A stretch of DNA of 64,000 nucleotides from Bacillota bacterium (GCA_023445445.1 JAEXLD010000116.1:1-64000); one strand, 5' to 3'. Positions 9,658-18,361 are shown, numbered from the stretch's first letter. Made by a program: numbers and translations. The notes: generated by a model not told the origin, from the letters alone.

Positions 9658-9743
9658 CCTCTTATTACGGTTTCGCCAACCGAGGTACAAAGCTCTAAAC
9701 TTTGTTTATATAAAAACCTCTTATGCGCGGTTTAACAAATGAT
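9658..9743 (-). ncRNA. Ribosomal protein L21 leader RNA
   Basis: The minus-strand untranslated region contains AAACCGCGCATAAGAGGTTT, then a spacer with an AAAG..CTTT stem, then ACCTCGGTTGGCGAAACCG and the AGGAGG of rplU. The repeated AACCG/CGGTT segments and the position match the L21 leader known upstream of Firmicute rplU, where L21 is thought to control its own operon. The structure was read by eye, not folded. Confidence 0.75.
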
Positions 9744-9773
9744 ATTTTACCACACTATTATGTAGATTGTAAA
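9744..9773 (-). promoter_or_regulatory. Sigma-A promoter of the rplU operon
   Basis: On the minus strand TTTACA (9768-9773) and TAAAAT (9744-9749) are separated by 18 bases. The leader RNA starts a few bases downstream. Confidence 0.6.
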
Positions 9774-9778
9774 GCAAT

Positions 9779-11227
9779 TTATTCATATTTTTCATAAGCT
9801 TTCACAAGATAATTTTTTACATTTTCCTTTTGACTATTAAATATTAAAGGTTCAATTTTATAACCCTCAATTCCATCTACAAAATTCAAATAAATTTCAT
9901 TATCTAAAGAGCTTATATTTGATAAAAATGAAAATTCATCCCCTCTAACTATATCTTCATAATTTTTATCTAATTCGATATAAAAGGACTTTATTGAATT
10001 TTCTTCTTCTGCTTTAATCACTTCATTTTTAATTAGTTTTTCTATATATGATAGCTTTAAAACAAAGCCTTCCTTATGGCATCTCTTGCAACCCTCTTCT
10101 AAGTATTCATATATAGATTTTCCTCTTCTCTTTCTAGCAATTTGAACTAAATCTAGTTCTGTAAAAGGAAATACTTTAACATTTCCCTTATCTGCCTTTA
10201 AAGAATTTTTTAAAGCATCCATAACCAAAGCTTTTTGTGAATAATCTCTCATGTCTATAAAATCTACAACTATTATTCCAGCTAAATTTCTAAGTCTAAT
10301 TTGCCTTCCAATTTCATAAGCAGCTTCAAGATTAGTTTCTAATATAGTTTTATCAAAGCTTCTTCCCTTAGTATTTTTAGAAGAATTTACATCTATCACA
10401 TACATAGCTTCTGTTTTATCAATAACTATATTTCCACCACAATTTAGAGCAACCTTCTTGTGTCTAAGCTTTAATATTTCTTTTTCTATTCCATAATACT
10501 CAAATAAACTTATATTATTATGATACTTTTCAATAATTATATCTTCATTAGATTTTAGATTTAAAGATATTTCTTTTAAATCTTCATCATCATTTGAAAT
10601 TATTTTACATTTAGTTCCTAGGTTATCTATAATCACTTTATTTAAAATGATATTTTCTCCATATACTTTACCTAAATTAAGACTATATCTTAGCTTATTT
10701 ATAAGCATATCAAATTCTTGTAATAGTCTTGTTTTTTCTTCTAATAACTCCTTACTTGAAGCAGTTACTGATTCAGTTCTCATAGTTATGCCATAACCAT
10801 CTATTTCATCTATAATTTTAAAAATCCTACTCTTTTCTTCTGGACTATTAATTCTCTTTGAAAAGCTAATTCCACTTCCCCCTAGGGTTAATACCATAAA
10901 CCTACCTGGAATACTTACATTTTTGCTTACCTTAGCTCCCTTATTATTTAAAGGCTCTTTTATTACTTCTACTAAAATTTCGTCACCTTTTTTTATCCCA
11001 GTATTCTTAAGCTCATTGCTATAATACATATAAGCTTCTTTCTCTAACCCAATATCTACAAAAATTGAATTTATAGCAGGAACTATATTTTTTACTCTTC
11101 CCTTATAAATCTCTCCCATTTTAGGATCCTTAGAAATTTCTTCAAAGAAGCAATCAACAAGTTTTCCATTTTCTTTTATGGCAATTCTTAAAAGCAATTC
11201 ATCTCTTTCAATGAAAATTTCTCTCAT
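9779..11227 (-). CDS. rng: Ribonuclease E/G family endoribonuclease
   Basis: This family cuts single-stranded RNA at AU-rich sites for rRNA maturation and mRNA decay. The protein (482 residues) has an S1 domain near the start (YKGRVKNIVPAINSIFVDIG), then the RNase H-like and DNase-I-like core with catalytic Asp residues in IDVNSS and VVDFIDM. A zinc-link pair follows in CKRCHKEG. The start is ATG at 11227, preceded by GGGAAG; a frame extension 16 codons upstream overlaps the previous gene and lacks a ribosome binding site. It follows the TIGR03936 gene closely, as in many clostridia. Confidence 0.9.
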   Translation of the reverse strand: MREIFIERDELLLRIAIKENGKLVDCFFEEISKDPKMGEIYKGRVKNIVPAINSIFVDIGLEKEAYMYYSNELKNTGIKKGDEILVEVIKEPLNNKGAKVSKNVSIPGRFMVLTLGGSGISFSKRINSPEEKSRIFKIIDEIDGYGITMRTESVTASSKELLEEKTRLLQEFDMLINKLRYSLNLGKVYGENIILNKVIIDNLGTKCKIISNDDEDLKEISLNLKSNEDIIIEKYHNNISLFEYYGIEKEILKLRHKKVALNCGGNIVIDKTEAMYVIDVNSSKNTKGRSFDKTILETNLEAAYEIGRQIRLRNLAGIIVVDFIDMRDYSQKALVMDALKNSLKADKGNVKVFPFTELDLVQIARKRRGKSIYEYLEEGCKRCHKEGFVLKLSYIEKLIKNEVIKAEEENSIKSFYIELDKNYEDIVRGDEFSFLSNISSLDNEIYLNFVDGIEGYKIEPLIFNSQKENVKNYLVKAYEKYE

Positions 11228-11240
11228 AAAATACACTTCC

Positions 11241-11948
11241 CTAAATAAATTTATATATTGGCATGTATTTCTCATTAGTTAATACATACATTTCTTCTCT
11301 CTTTATATCAACAAATGCATCTTCTTCTATTTCAGGAATATTATTTTTTATATAGCGTGCTACTAAATCTGGTGATAAGTGCTCTCTACTTCCAGATGAA
11401 ACTACTATATTAATAATTAATTCATCATTATTTATCCAATATTTCATTTCTTTAATCATAGTTTTTAGATTTACTTCTTTTTCACCTTTTTTACTTTTCT
11501 TTATAGTAGTCCATTGACTTTCTTTTTCTAAAGATTTCATTTTTTCTTCTACTATATTGGAATCTTTACATATCATCTTTATAGTAAATCTAGCAGCATC
11601 TACTAAAGCCATAGTTTGAGGGACTTTCTTTTCCCCTTCTTTAGTAACTACTTTTTTAGCAGTTAAGAACTTAATTCCTGATGCAGTTTTCTCATTTAAT
11701 CTATTAATTATTTCATCTTCACTTAATTCTTCAACTAATACTATATCCATATATTCAGCATCAGAGTATACTCCAACAGATAAAGGTTGTGCTATTGACA
11801 TTGCCATATGAGGATTAAATCCCTTTGAATATTCCATTGGAAGATCTGCTCTTCTTATTACCCTTTGGATTGTTCTCATTAAATCCAAATGAGATATAAA
11901 TTTAATACTAGATTCTTTAGTAAACTTAATTACATAACGCACCTTCAA
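11241..11948 (-). CDS. TIGR03936/DUF2344 radical-SAM-linked protein
   Basis: The 235-residue protein matches the DUF2344 family (FTKESSIKFISHLDLMRTIQRV, then EYSKGFNPHMAMSIAQPL). The family is nearly always next to, or fused to, the TIGR03960 radical SAM protein, and its chemistry is not established. It starts with TTG at 11948 (GGGAAG upstream) or possibly GTG two codons later. Its start overlaps the end of the radical SAM gene by 23 bases, which implies translational coupling. Confidence 0.9.
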   Translation of the reverse strand: MKVRYVIKFTKESSIKFISHLDLMRTIQRVIRRADLPMEYSKGFNPHMAMSIAQPLSVGVYSDAEYMDIVLVEELSEDEIINRLNEKTASGIKFLTAKKVVTKEGEKKVPQTMALVDAARFTIKMICKDSNIVEEKMKSLEKESQWTTIKKSKKGEKEVNLKTMIKEMKYWINNDELIINIVVSSGSREHLSPDLVARYIKNNIPEIEEDAFVDIKREEMYVLTNEKYMPIYKFI

Positions 11949-13779
11949 AACACTTCCCTTCTTTAAAGTTTACATTTACTCCACAACCTGTACAGCCTTT
12001 TCTACAGTTTTGAGTAAGTTCTGCTTTCTTTGCTTTTTCATTTTCAACTTCTAAATATCTTCTATTAACTCCAATATCTATAAAGTCCCAAGGAAGTATT
12101 TCGTCGTAATTTCTATCTCTATAAACATAGAAATCTTCATCTATACCACATTCTTTCATAGCTTCCATCCATATATCATACTTAAAGTACTCTGACCATC
12201 CATCAAACTTTGCACCTTTTTCAAAGGCTTTTATTAATAATTCACAAGTTCTTCTATCTCCTCTTGCAAATACAGCTTCCATAAAGGATGTTTTTTGCTC
12301 GTGATAGTTATAGTGTATAGCTCTAGTTTTTATAGCACCCTTAACTGCATCTATCTTCTTCCATACCTCTTCTGGTCTAGCCATTGGTGCCCATTGGAAT
12401 GGTGTAAATGGTTTTGGTACAAGTATTGATGTACTTACATTTATCTTTAATCCTTTTGCTCTCTTATCTTTATGAACTCCATAATAAACAGCAGCCATTT
12501 TTTCAGCAAGTTCTCCAATTCCAGCTGCATCCTCTAATTCTTCATAAGGAAGACCTAGAATAAAGTAAAGCTTAATTGTGCTCCAACCTGATTCAAAGGC
12601 ATTTTTTGCTGCTTCTAATATTCTTTCTTCAGTTAATCCTTTATTTATTATGTCTCTCATTCTTTGAGAACCAGCTTCTGGAGCAAAAGTTAATCCTGTT
12701 TTTCTAACCTTTTGAATTTCTTTTATTAAATCAACTGAAAAGGCATCTACTCTAATAGATGGAAGAGCAACACCAACATTTTTATCTCCATGTTCTAAAA
12801 TTAAAGTACTAACAAGGTTTTGTATATCTGAATAATCACAAATACTTAAGGATGCTAATGAAACTTCTTGATATCCTGTAGCTTCAATCATCTTTTTAGC
12901 TTGCTCTAACAAAGTATTTGTTGTCTTTTCTCTAACTGGTCTATAAATCATCCCTGCTTGACAGAATCTACATCCATTAGTACATCCTCTTGAGGTTTCT
13001 AAAACTACTCTATCGTGCACTATTTCAGAATATGGAACTATCATATCTATCGGGAAATCTACTTTATCAAAATTATTAACTATTCTTTTCTTTACCTTAG
13101 CTGGAACATCTTCGTATTTAGGTTTAAATTCCTTTATAGTTCCATCTTCATTATAAGTAACATCATATAATGAAGGAACATATACTCCTTGAATTTTAGA
13201 TATTTCTCTTAAGAAATCCTTTTTCTTTCCTTTGCCCTTGTACTTTCTATATACATCTAAGACATCATTCATTATTTCTTCACCTTCACCTATTTCGAAG
13301 AAATCAACTATGTCATGTAGGGGCTCTGGATTATATGCACAAGGACCACCAGCCATAATTATTGGCTCATCTTCTCCTCTTTCTGAAGCTCTATAAGTAA
13401 TTCCTGCCATATCAAGCATATTTAATATATTTGTATAACTCATTTCATATTGAAGTGTAAATCCTAATATATCAAATGCTGTAAGTGGATCCTTAGTTTC
13501 TAAGGTCATTAATGGAATCTCATTTTTTCTAAGCTCCGCTTCCATATCCGGCCATGGTGCAAAAACTCTTTCACAATATGTATCTTTTCTTTGATTTATT
13601 GTATGATAAAGTATTCTTGTTCCTAAATGTGACATTCCTACTTCATATACATCTGGGAAACAAAAAGCAAATCTTATATCAACATCTTTTGGATCTTTTA
13701 CTACTTGATTTAACTCTCCACCAACATATCTTGATGGTTTCTCAACCTTATATAGAATATGGTCAGTAATTTTTTTCAT
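11926..13779 (-). CDS. TIGR03960 B12-binding-domain radical SAM protein
   Basis: The 617-residue protein has an N-terminal cobalamin-binding-like domain (about 20-190) and a radical SAM core. The 4Fe-4S motif is in RGCTNGCRFCQAG (C-x3-C-x2-C, about residue 268). The TIM-barrel motif TFAPEAGSQRMRDIINKG follows. The Cys-rich C-terminus is CRKGCTGCGVN. This family is widespread in Firmicutes but its substrate is unknown. It has an AGGAGG ribosome binding site. Upstream is a 587-base repeat region, so it probably heads the unit running towards rng. Confidence 0.92.
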   Translation of the reverse strand: MKKITDHILYKVEKPSRYVGGELNQVVKDPKDVDIRFAFCFPDVYEVGMSHLGTRILYHTINQRKDTYCERVFAPWPDMEAELRKNEIPLMTLETKDPLTAFDILGFTLQYEMSYTNILNMLDMAGITYRASERGEDEPIIMAGGPCAYNPEPLHDIVDFFEIGEGEEIMNDVLDVYRKYKGKGKKKDFLREISKIQGVYVPSLYDVTYNEDGTIKEFKPKYEDVPAKVKKRIVNNFDKVDFPIDMIVPYSEIVHDRVVLETSRGCTNGCRFCQAGMIYRPVREKTTNTLLEQAKKMIEATGYQEVSLASLSICDYSDIQNLVSTLILEHGDKNVGVALPSIRVDAFSVDLIKEIQKVRKTGLTFAPEAGSQRMRDIINKGLTEERILEAAKNAFESGWSTIKLYFILGLPYEELEDAAGIGELAEKMAAVYYGVHKDKRAKGLKINVSTSILVPKPFTPFQWAPMARPEEVWKKIDAVKGAIKTRAIHYNYHEQKTSFMEAVFARGDRRTCELLIKAFEKGAKFDGWSEYFKYDIWMEAMKECGIDEDFYVYRDRNYDEILPWDFIDIGVNRRYLEVENEKAKKAELTQNCRKGCTGCGVNVNFKEGKCFEGALCN

Positions 13780-13821
13780 AATAATTCCTCCTAGAACGAG
13801 AATTTAAAGAAGCCACGCTTA

Positions 13822-14134
13822 TATGAAATGTAAAATGTAGAATGAAGAATGTAGAATTATTGAAGTAATTTGTTCCAAATTACAAAAACAATTTAAATGT
13901 AGAATGTAAAATGTAATCTAAATGTAAAATGTAGAATGTAAAATGTAAAATTATTGTTATAATTCAGCTAGCTGAATTATGAAATATTAGAAACTCCTTA
14001 AGGAGTTTCATCATTAATTCTACATTCTACATTTTTAATTCTACATTCATTCACTACATTCTACATTTTTAATTCTTCATTATTTAATAAACTCCCTTAG
14101 GAGTTTCATCATCAATTTTACATTTTTCATTGAG
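13822..14134. repeat. Tandem modular palindromic repeats
   Basis: The gap 13780-14366 contains no gene. The 13822-14134 part has left ends of tandem ATGTAGA/ATGTAAA units (13830-13860, 13894-13950). It has the hairpins GTAATTTG..CAAATTAC (13865-13882) and ATAATTCAGctagCTGAATTAT (13960-13981). Two right hairpins read GAAACTCCTTAAGGAGTTTC (13990-14010) and AAACTCCCTTAGGAGTTTC (14091-14109). Inverted ends (TTCTACATT units) follow each. At least two partial copies are stacked. Confidence 0.75.
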
Positions 14135-14185
14135 CGATAGCGCCAATATATCTTTAACATTCTAGCATATATGCTGGTAAAGGTA

Positions 14186-14340
14186 AAGGAGCTGCAATCA
14201 CAACTCCTAATTAAGTATTTATAATGCATAACATAGAATTATCAAAATAACTTGTTACAAATTACTAATGTTAATTATTTCAAAAACTCTTAGTAAAATT
14301 TCAATATCCATTTTATATTTTACCTTCATCATTTTATATT
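14186..14340. repeat. Degenerate modular repeat
   Basis: A decayed copy contains GGAGCTGCAATCACAACTCC (remains of the GGAGCTGT hairpin), a CTTGTTACAAATTACT remnant of the left hairpin, and AAAACTCTTAGTAAAATTTC (remains of the right hairpin). The ordered set of decayed modules identifies it. Confidence 0.5.
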
Positions 14341-14366
14341 AATTATATATTTTCAATAGCAGGAAT

Positions 14367-15218
14367 TTACATCTTCCCTTTTATATATTCTTCCACAGTC
14401 ATATTTCCATAGCTTTTTAAAGCTTCTATTAATTCATCCTCATGTAGTATGTAAATAAGTTTCATATCATCATTTAAAATATAAAAGGTATTAAACTTAT
14501 TTCTATCTACCAAGGCTAATACACTAACAAGTCCTTGCTTGTAATAAACAGATATACTCTTATTTTCAATATAATTATCTTTTAAAAGCTTTTTTCTTTT
14601 TTTAACTATATTACCCATTGTTATATACATTGATGTATGTTGTTCCATTCTAGTAATATAAACTATAATTATAGCTCCTATAATTATACTAAAATTTAAA
14701 CTATGTAGAAAAATATAAATACTAATGCCTGAAACAATAAATGAACCTGCTATAACATAACTAATTATACTAATGATTCTTTGAGCTCTTTTAAACAATA
14801 TTCTCTTTGATAAAAGAATTTCTAAAATCCTCGATCCATCCAATGGATAAGCAGGTAACAGGTTGAAAAAGGCTAACCCTATGTTTAAACTAATGCCAGT
14901 GTCTATAAAAATATTTTTATACTTAAAACTAATTAAATAAAGTATAAATGCAGCTACTACATTAAATAAAGCTCCTGCAATATATACTGCTATCTTTTCT
15001 TTGTCCTTTAGTGTATTAATTTCTGAAAGCTCTGCATTTAGTCCAAATATATGGAAACCTATATTATAAAATTTACATCCATATTTAAAGGCTATTAATA
15101 TATGTGCTATCTCATGTAAAAACACCCATATAAATGCAAATATAACCATTTTGTTATAGCTGCATACAATTAATATTAGCAATATTTCTGCTAAAATCTT
15201 CTTTGTTTCTCTATTCAT
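14367..15218 (-). CDS. spoIVFB: SpoIVFB-like site-2 (M50) metalloprotease
   Basis: This is an intramembrane zinc protease of the type that matures pro-sigma-K in the sporulating mother cell. It has HEIAH as H35-E36...H39 inside a membrane helix. The third ligand motif is NLLPAYPLDGSR with Asp127. About six hydrophobic segments cover 10-190. The C-terminal soluble part (200-283) resembles the CBS-like regulatory region of SpoIVFB. The length of 283 is right. It has a GGGAG ribosome binding site. The gene upstream (15282-15755) is a likely partner. The SpoIVFB assignment rests on family and neighbour; other M50 proteases are possible. Confidence 0.85.
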   Translation of the reverse strand: MNRETKKILAEILLILIVCSYNKMVIFAFIWVFLHEIAHILIAFKYGCKFYNIGFHIFGLNAELSEINTLKDKEKIAVYIAGALFNVVAAFILYLISFKYKNIFIDTGISLNIGLAFFNLLPAYPLDGSRILEILLSKRILFKRAQRIISIISYVIAGSFIVSGISIYIFLHSLNFSIIIGAIIIVYITRMEQHTSMYITMGNIVKKRKKLLKDNYIENKSISVYYKQGLVSVLALVDRNKFNTFYILNDDMKLIYILHEDELIEALKSYGNMTVEEYIKGKM

Positions 15219-15281
15219 TTATATCTCCCTAATAATTGCTACAAATCTATAAAACCACCTTCTATTTCTAAAGTTTTATTG

Positions 15282-15755
15282 TTATAAATTTAATCCATTA
15301 TTAATATCCTCTGAATTTATATTAGTTATTTGATTTATAACTTCTTTATACTTTTCTTCTATATTGCTTTTAATACCACTATAATCAAAACCAAGTTTCT
15401 CTACTCCAGATAATAATTCTTTGTAATTAAATTCACTATTAATAGATGACTTACATATTTCATAAAGCTCTTTTGCTTCTTTATTAGGAAGTACTTTTAA
15501 AGTAAAGACCACTAAAAATAACATAAAAGTTATTATAAGCCTAATTATAAATCCATCTATATATTTATATTTCTTTTTACTAGAGTTACTTTGATAAGTC
15601 CCTTTTCCATAAGTATAATTTCTTACATTTGACGTATTAGGATATATATATTCTTTAGTCATAAGTCCATTATCACCCTTAATTTCTTTACCATTAACTT
15701 TTTTCCTAACTTTATCATAATACTCCTTATAAGCCTCGTTATAATTGTTAACCAT
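15282..15755 (-). CDS. Putative short SpoIVFA-like membrane protein
   Basis: The 157-residue protein has a basic, Tyr/Lys-rich cytoplasmic N-terminus and a single transmembrane helix (GFIIRLIITFMLFLVVFTLKV, about 68-88). A short charged extracytoplasmic region (about 70 residues) follows. The position directly upstream of the spoIVFB-like gene and the topology fit SpoIVFA, the regulator that holds the protease inactive. Bacillus SpoIVFA also has a C-terminal LytM/M23 domain, which is absent here. The stop at 15282-15284 is followed by non-coding sequence. It has a GAGAGG ribosome binding site. No motif proves the family. Confidence 0.5.
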   Translation of the reverse strand: MVNNYNEAYKEYYDKVRKKVNGKEIKGDNGLMTKEYIYPNTSNVRNYTYGKGTYQSNSSKKKYKYIDGFIIRLIITFMLFLVVFTLKVLPNKEAKELYEICKSSINSEFNYKELLSGVEKLGFDYSGIKSNIEEKYKEVINQITNINSEDINNGLNL

Positions 15756-15827
15756 ACACCTCTCTCCCTACTCTTAATAATGTATTTATATTTAATTACT
15801 AACAGTTTTATTCCATAAAAAACAAGT

Positions 15828-15894
15828 AAATAAATAGTATATTCCTTGCCCCCTCATAAGTTCCAAGTAGCCAGAAAATAATATTTATATTTTC
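15828..15894. repeat. Dispersed hairpin element, copy 2
   Basis: The loop TTGCCCCCTCATAAGTTCCAAGT matches the other three copies. The flanks (AAATAAATAGTATATT and AATAATATTTATATTTT) are roughly inverted but degenerate. It lies in the divergent gap 15756-16050. Confidence 0.5.
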
Positions 15895-15938
15895 ATATAT
15901 GATAGCCCAAATAATGTATAATAAATCTATATTATTTA

Positions 15939-15959
15939 TGTTTATATAAAATATAAACA
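15939..15959. promoter_or_regulatory. Perfect AT-rich palindrome, possible operator
   Basis: TGTTTATAT and ATATAAACA flank a central AAA, giving a perfect 9-base inverted repeat. It lies between the divergent SpoIVFA-like gene and the double-receiver gene, about 90 bases before the latter's start. It could be a regulator site, but the AT bias weakens the case. Confidence 0.35.
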
Positions 15960-16050
15960 ATTTAATTTTATTATAAAATTATTTTTTTTCTAAAAACTAA
16001 TAAGTTTTATACGAAAATTATATTATGCTTTAAATTTAGGAGGTGTCTTT

Positions 16051-16776
16051 GTGTATAAAATTTTACATATAGAAAATAGTACTTTTTTACATGAAATAGC
16101 TAAAGAAATTATAACCAAAAAAGGTTTTGAGTATATCTGTTGCGATACTTACACAGAAGCTTTAATTATACTTAATGAGATTGATATTGATTTAATATTA
16201 ACAGCTACTAACATATCTGGAATGAAGGTAAATGACTTTATAGAGGAAGTTAAATATAAAAATGAGGCTTTACCCATATGTATAGTTACTTCTAACGATA
16301 ACTCAAAATTATTATTTGATGTAGGTGCAGATAACTACATCTCTAAAAATAACTTAATTTATGAACTAGAATCATATATTGATAATACATTTATATCCTT
16401 ATCAAATAATGATATATTTAATGATAAAAAAATTGCTATTCTTGATGATAATGCTTTGTCTAGATTAGAAATTAAAGATATTTTACAAAAATACAATAAA
16501 AAAAATATTTATTCATTCAAAAGTGGTATAGAGTTATTTAACTCTAATAAAATATTTGATATATATTTAGTTGATATTGTTTTAAAGGATGAATCTGGAC
16601 TTAATGTAATAAAAAAAATAAAAAGCTTAAATGAAAACTCAATAATTATTGCAATTACAGCTTCATATAATCAAAACATATTATCTGAAGCCTTAGACTT
16701 GGGAGCTGATGATATTATCAATAAACCTATTAATGAAAAGCTATTAATCTCTAAAATAAATGCTAGATTAAGATAA
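16051..16776 (+). CDS. Double-receiver protein without output domain
   Basis: The 241-residue protein is two response-regulator receiver domains. The second (about 127-241) is complete: D132/D133 acidic pocket, phospho-acceptor D175 (YLVDIVLKD), T203 region and K225 (INKP). The first (1 to about 112) keeps K99 and the overall pattern, but Ala52 replaces the acceptor Asp (LILTATNIS) and the acidic pocket is weakened. It probably cannot be phosphorylated there. There is no DNA-binding or enzymatic domain and no kinase beside it. The start is GTG with AGGAGGTG. It may act in phosphotransfer or by protein contact; the partner is unknown. It is encoded opposite to its neighbours. Confidence 0.85.
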   Translation: MYKILHIENSTFLHEIAKEIITKKGFEYICCDTYTEALIILNEIDIDLILTATNISGMKVNDFIEEVKYKNEALPICIVTSNDNSKLLFDVGADNYISKNNLIYELESYIDNTFISLSNNDIFNDKKIAILDDNALSRLEIKDILQKYNKKNIYSFKSGIELFNSNKIFDIYLVDIVLKDESGLNVIKKIKSLNENSIIIAITASYNQNILSEALDLGADDIINKPINEKLLISKINARLR

Positions 16777-16788
16777 TAACTTAAAGTC

Positions 16789-16846
16789 CAGTAATTTGAA
16801 CTGCCCCCTATCTACTTGACAGGGGGCAGTTCAGTTCAATTTACTG
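16789..16846. terminator. Long GC-cored hairpin after the double-receiver gene
   Basis: CAGTAATTTGAACTGCCCCCT (16789-16809) pairs with its near complement at 16821-16846; the right arm carries a repeated AGTTC that would bulge. The core is TGCCCCCT/AGGGGGCA. No T-run follows, so simple intrinsic termination is uncertain. Confidence 0.5.
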
Positions 16847-16898
16847 ACTATTAATTAAACAGACTATATATAATATATAATTTTTATTTATAGAAAAA

Positions 16899-16920
16899 CC
16901 CTTTGTCTTTAAACAAAGGG
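16899..16920 (-). terminator. Terminator downstream of rodA
   Basis: CCCTTTGT (16899-16906) pairs with ACAAAGGG (16913-16920). Read on the minus strand, TTTTT follows (16894-16898). It lies 110 bases past the rodA stop codon. Confidence 0.75.
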
Positions 16921-16967
16921 CCTTAAACAAATCATAATAAAATTTACATAATATAAAAATATATGTT

Positions 16968-17028
16968 TTAGTAATTTGGTGCAAATTACATCATCAATTC
17001 TACATTCTTCATTTTACATTCTTCATTC
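16968..17028. repeat. Partial modular repeat (right end)
   Basis: GTAATTTGgtgCAAATTAC (16971-16989) is followed by an ATCATCAATTCTACATTCTTCATTTTACATT right end. It touches the rodA stop codon. Only the left hairpin and the right terminal repeat remain. Confidence 0.6.
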
Positions 17029-17029
17029 T

Positions 17030-18187
17030 TTAGAAGTATATCTTCTTTCTTCTCATACCAACATTTAAAATTAATCCTATGGAAATAACTGTAGTAAGTA
17101 ATGAAGTTCCTCCATAACTAATAAGAGGCAATGTTATACCTGTTATTGGCATAAGACCAATTGTCATTCCGATATTTTGGAGCAATGCAAATAAGAAGTA
17201 AGATACTAATCCTACACAAATAATTGATCCAAATTGATCCTTTGCTGTTCTTGCAATTGCTATCATTCTTGAAATCAATATACCATATAGAAGTAATAAG
17301 AAACATGCTCCAATAAATCCCCATTGTTCAGCTATGCTGGCAAAAATAAAGTCCGTTTGTACTTCAGGTACGTATTGAGCTGCATAACCTACTGAATTTT
17401 CCTTAGTTATAACATTACCTTGTAAACCCAATACTCCACCATTTCCTATACTAATAAGGGACTGCCTTAATTGATAGCCTGATTCTGAAGAATCTGATTC
17501 AGGACTCATAAAGGAAGTTATTCTAGTTTTTTGGTAATCTTGTATTAACCCTGAATTCCAAACTATAACTATTGCAACAACTAATGTTAATAATCCACCA
17601 CCAATTATCTTCATATCTAATCCAGCAATGAAAAATATTCCTATAACCATAAAGAATAAAACCATTGTCATTCCCATATCAGGTTGAATAACTATAAAAA
17701 AGGCTGGAACTATTGAATAAAAAGCCATAAGAAGAAAATTCTTTAATTCGTTTATAGTACCATTCATATCTTCTAATGTTTTACCTAACATCATTATTGT
17801 AGCTAACTTTGCTAACTCTGCTGGCTGAAAGGATGCTGGCCCAAGCCTTATCCATCCTCTTGCTCCATTTATATCTGTACCTATAAACATTGTTAATATA
17901 AGTAACAGTATTGATCCCCAATAAAATAAAGGAGTATAAGATTTTAATAATGAATAATCAATGGCCACAACAAAATATAATGCAACCAAACAAACTACAA
18001 ACCAAACTGACTGTCTCTTTAAAAACAATGTGCCAAATTCCGCTGCACTTGCTAAGTATATATTTATTATTCCAAATATCATTAAAGCTATCATGGAAAA
18101 TAGCAATAGTTTATCTATTTCTTTAAGCTTTTTAAAATCTATTTTAAAATGCGATAATGGTATCATTTTTTTGCAATACACCTCCAT
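17030..18187 (-). CDS. rodA: Rod-shape SEDS glycosyltransferase RodA
   Basis: RodA polymerises peptidoglycan glycan strands during elongation, with a class B PBP. About ten transmembrane helices fill the 385 residues. Family motifs include GARGWIRLGPASFQPAELAKL, IQPDMG and the C-terminal PLISYGGTSLLTT. The frame opens with ATG at 18187; an internal ATG at codon 8 has GGAGGTG 12 bases before it, so the real start is uncertain by seven codons. It follows minCDE after a repeat-filled gap. The partner transpeptidase is probably the mrdA product at 20565-23501. Confidence 0.95.
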   Translation of the reverse strand: MEVYCKKMIPLSHFKIDFKKLKEIDKLLLFSMIALMIFGIINIYLASAAEFGTLFLKRQSVWFVVCLVALYFVVAIDYSLLKSYTPLFYWGSILLLILTMFIGTDINGARGWIRLGPASFQPAELAKLATIMMLGKTLEDMNGTINELKNFLLMAFYSIVPAFFIVIQPDMGMTMVLFFMVIGIFFIAGLDMKIIGGGLLTLVVAIVIVWNSGLIQDYQKTRITSFMSPESDSSESGYQLRQSLISIGNGGVLGLQGNVITKENSVGYAAQYVPEVQTDFIFASIAEQWGFIGACFLLLLYGILISRMIAIARTAKDQFGSIICVGLVSYFLFALLQNIGMTIGLMPITGITLPLISYGGTSLLTTVISIGLILNVGMRRKKIYF

Positions 18188-18361
18188 TTTTTAACCTAGA
18201 TTTTATTATATCTAAAAAACTTTTATTTCTCTATAATATATCTACAAATTAATAAAATTTAAGAATTTATTAATTAATTATTAGCTAATTATTCCAGAAA
18301 TAATGAAAGGTCTATTTCTAAATCTATTTACAAAATAGAACTAGATTAATTATAGACCTTC

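Noticed and set aside
13822..14134. CRISPR-like array of short repeats
   Set aside because: The repeated units are 7-8 bases, adjacent, and lead into hairpins. There are no unique spacers of even length and no cas genes.
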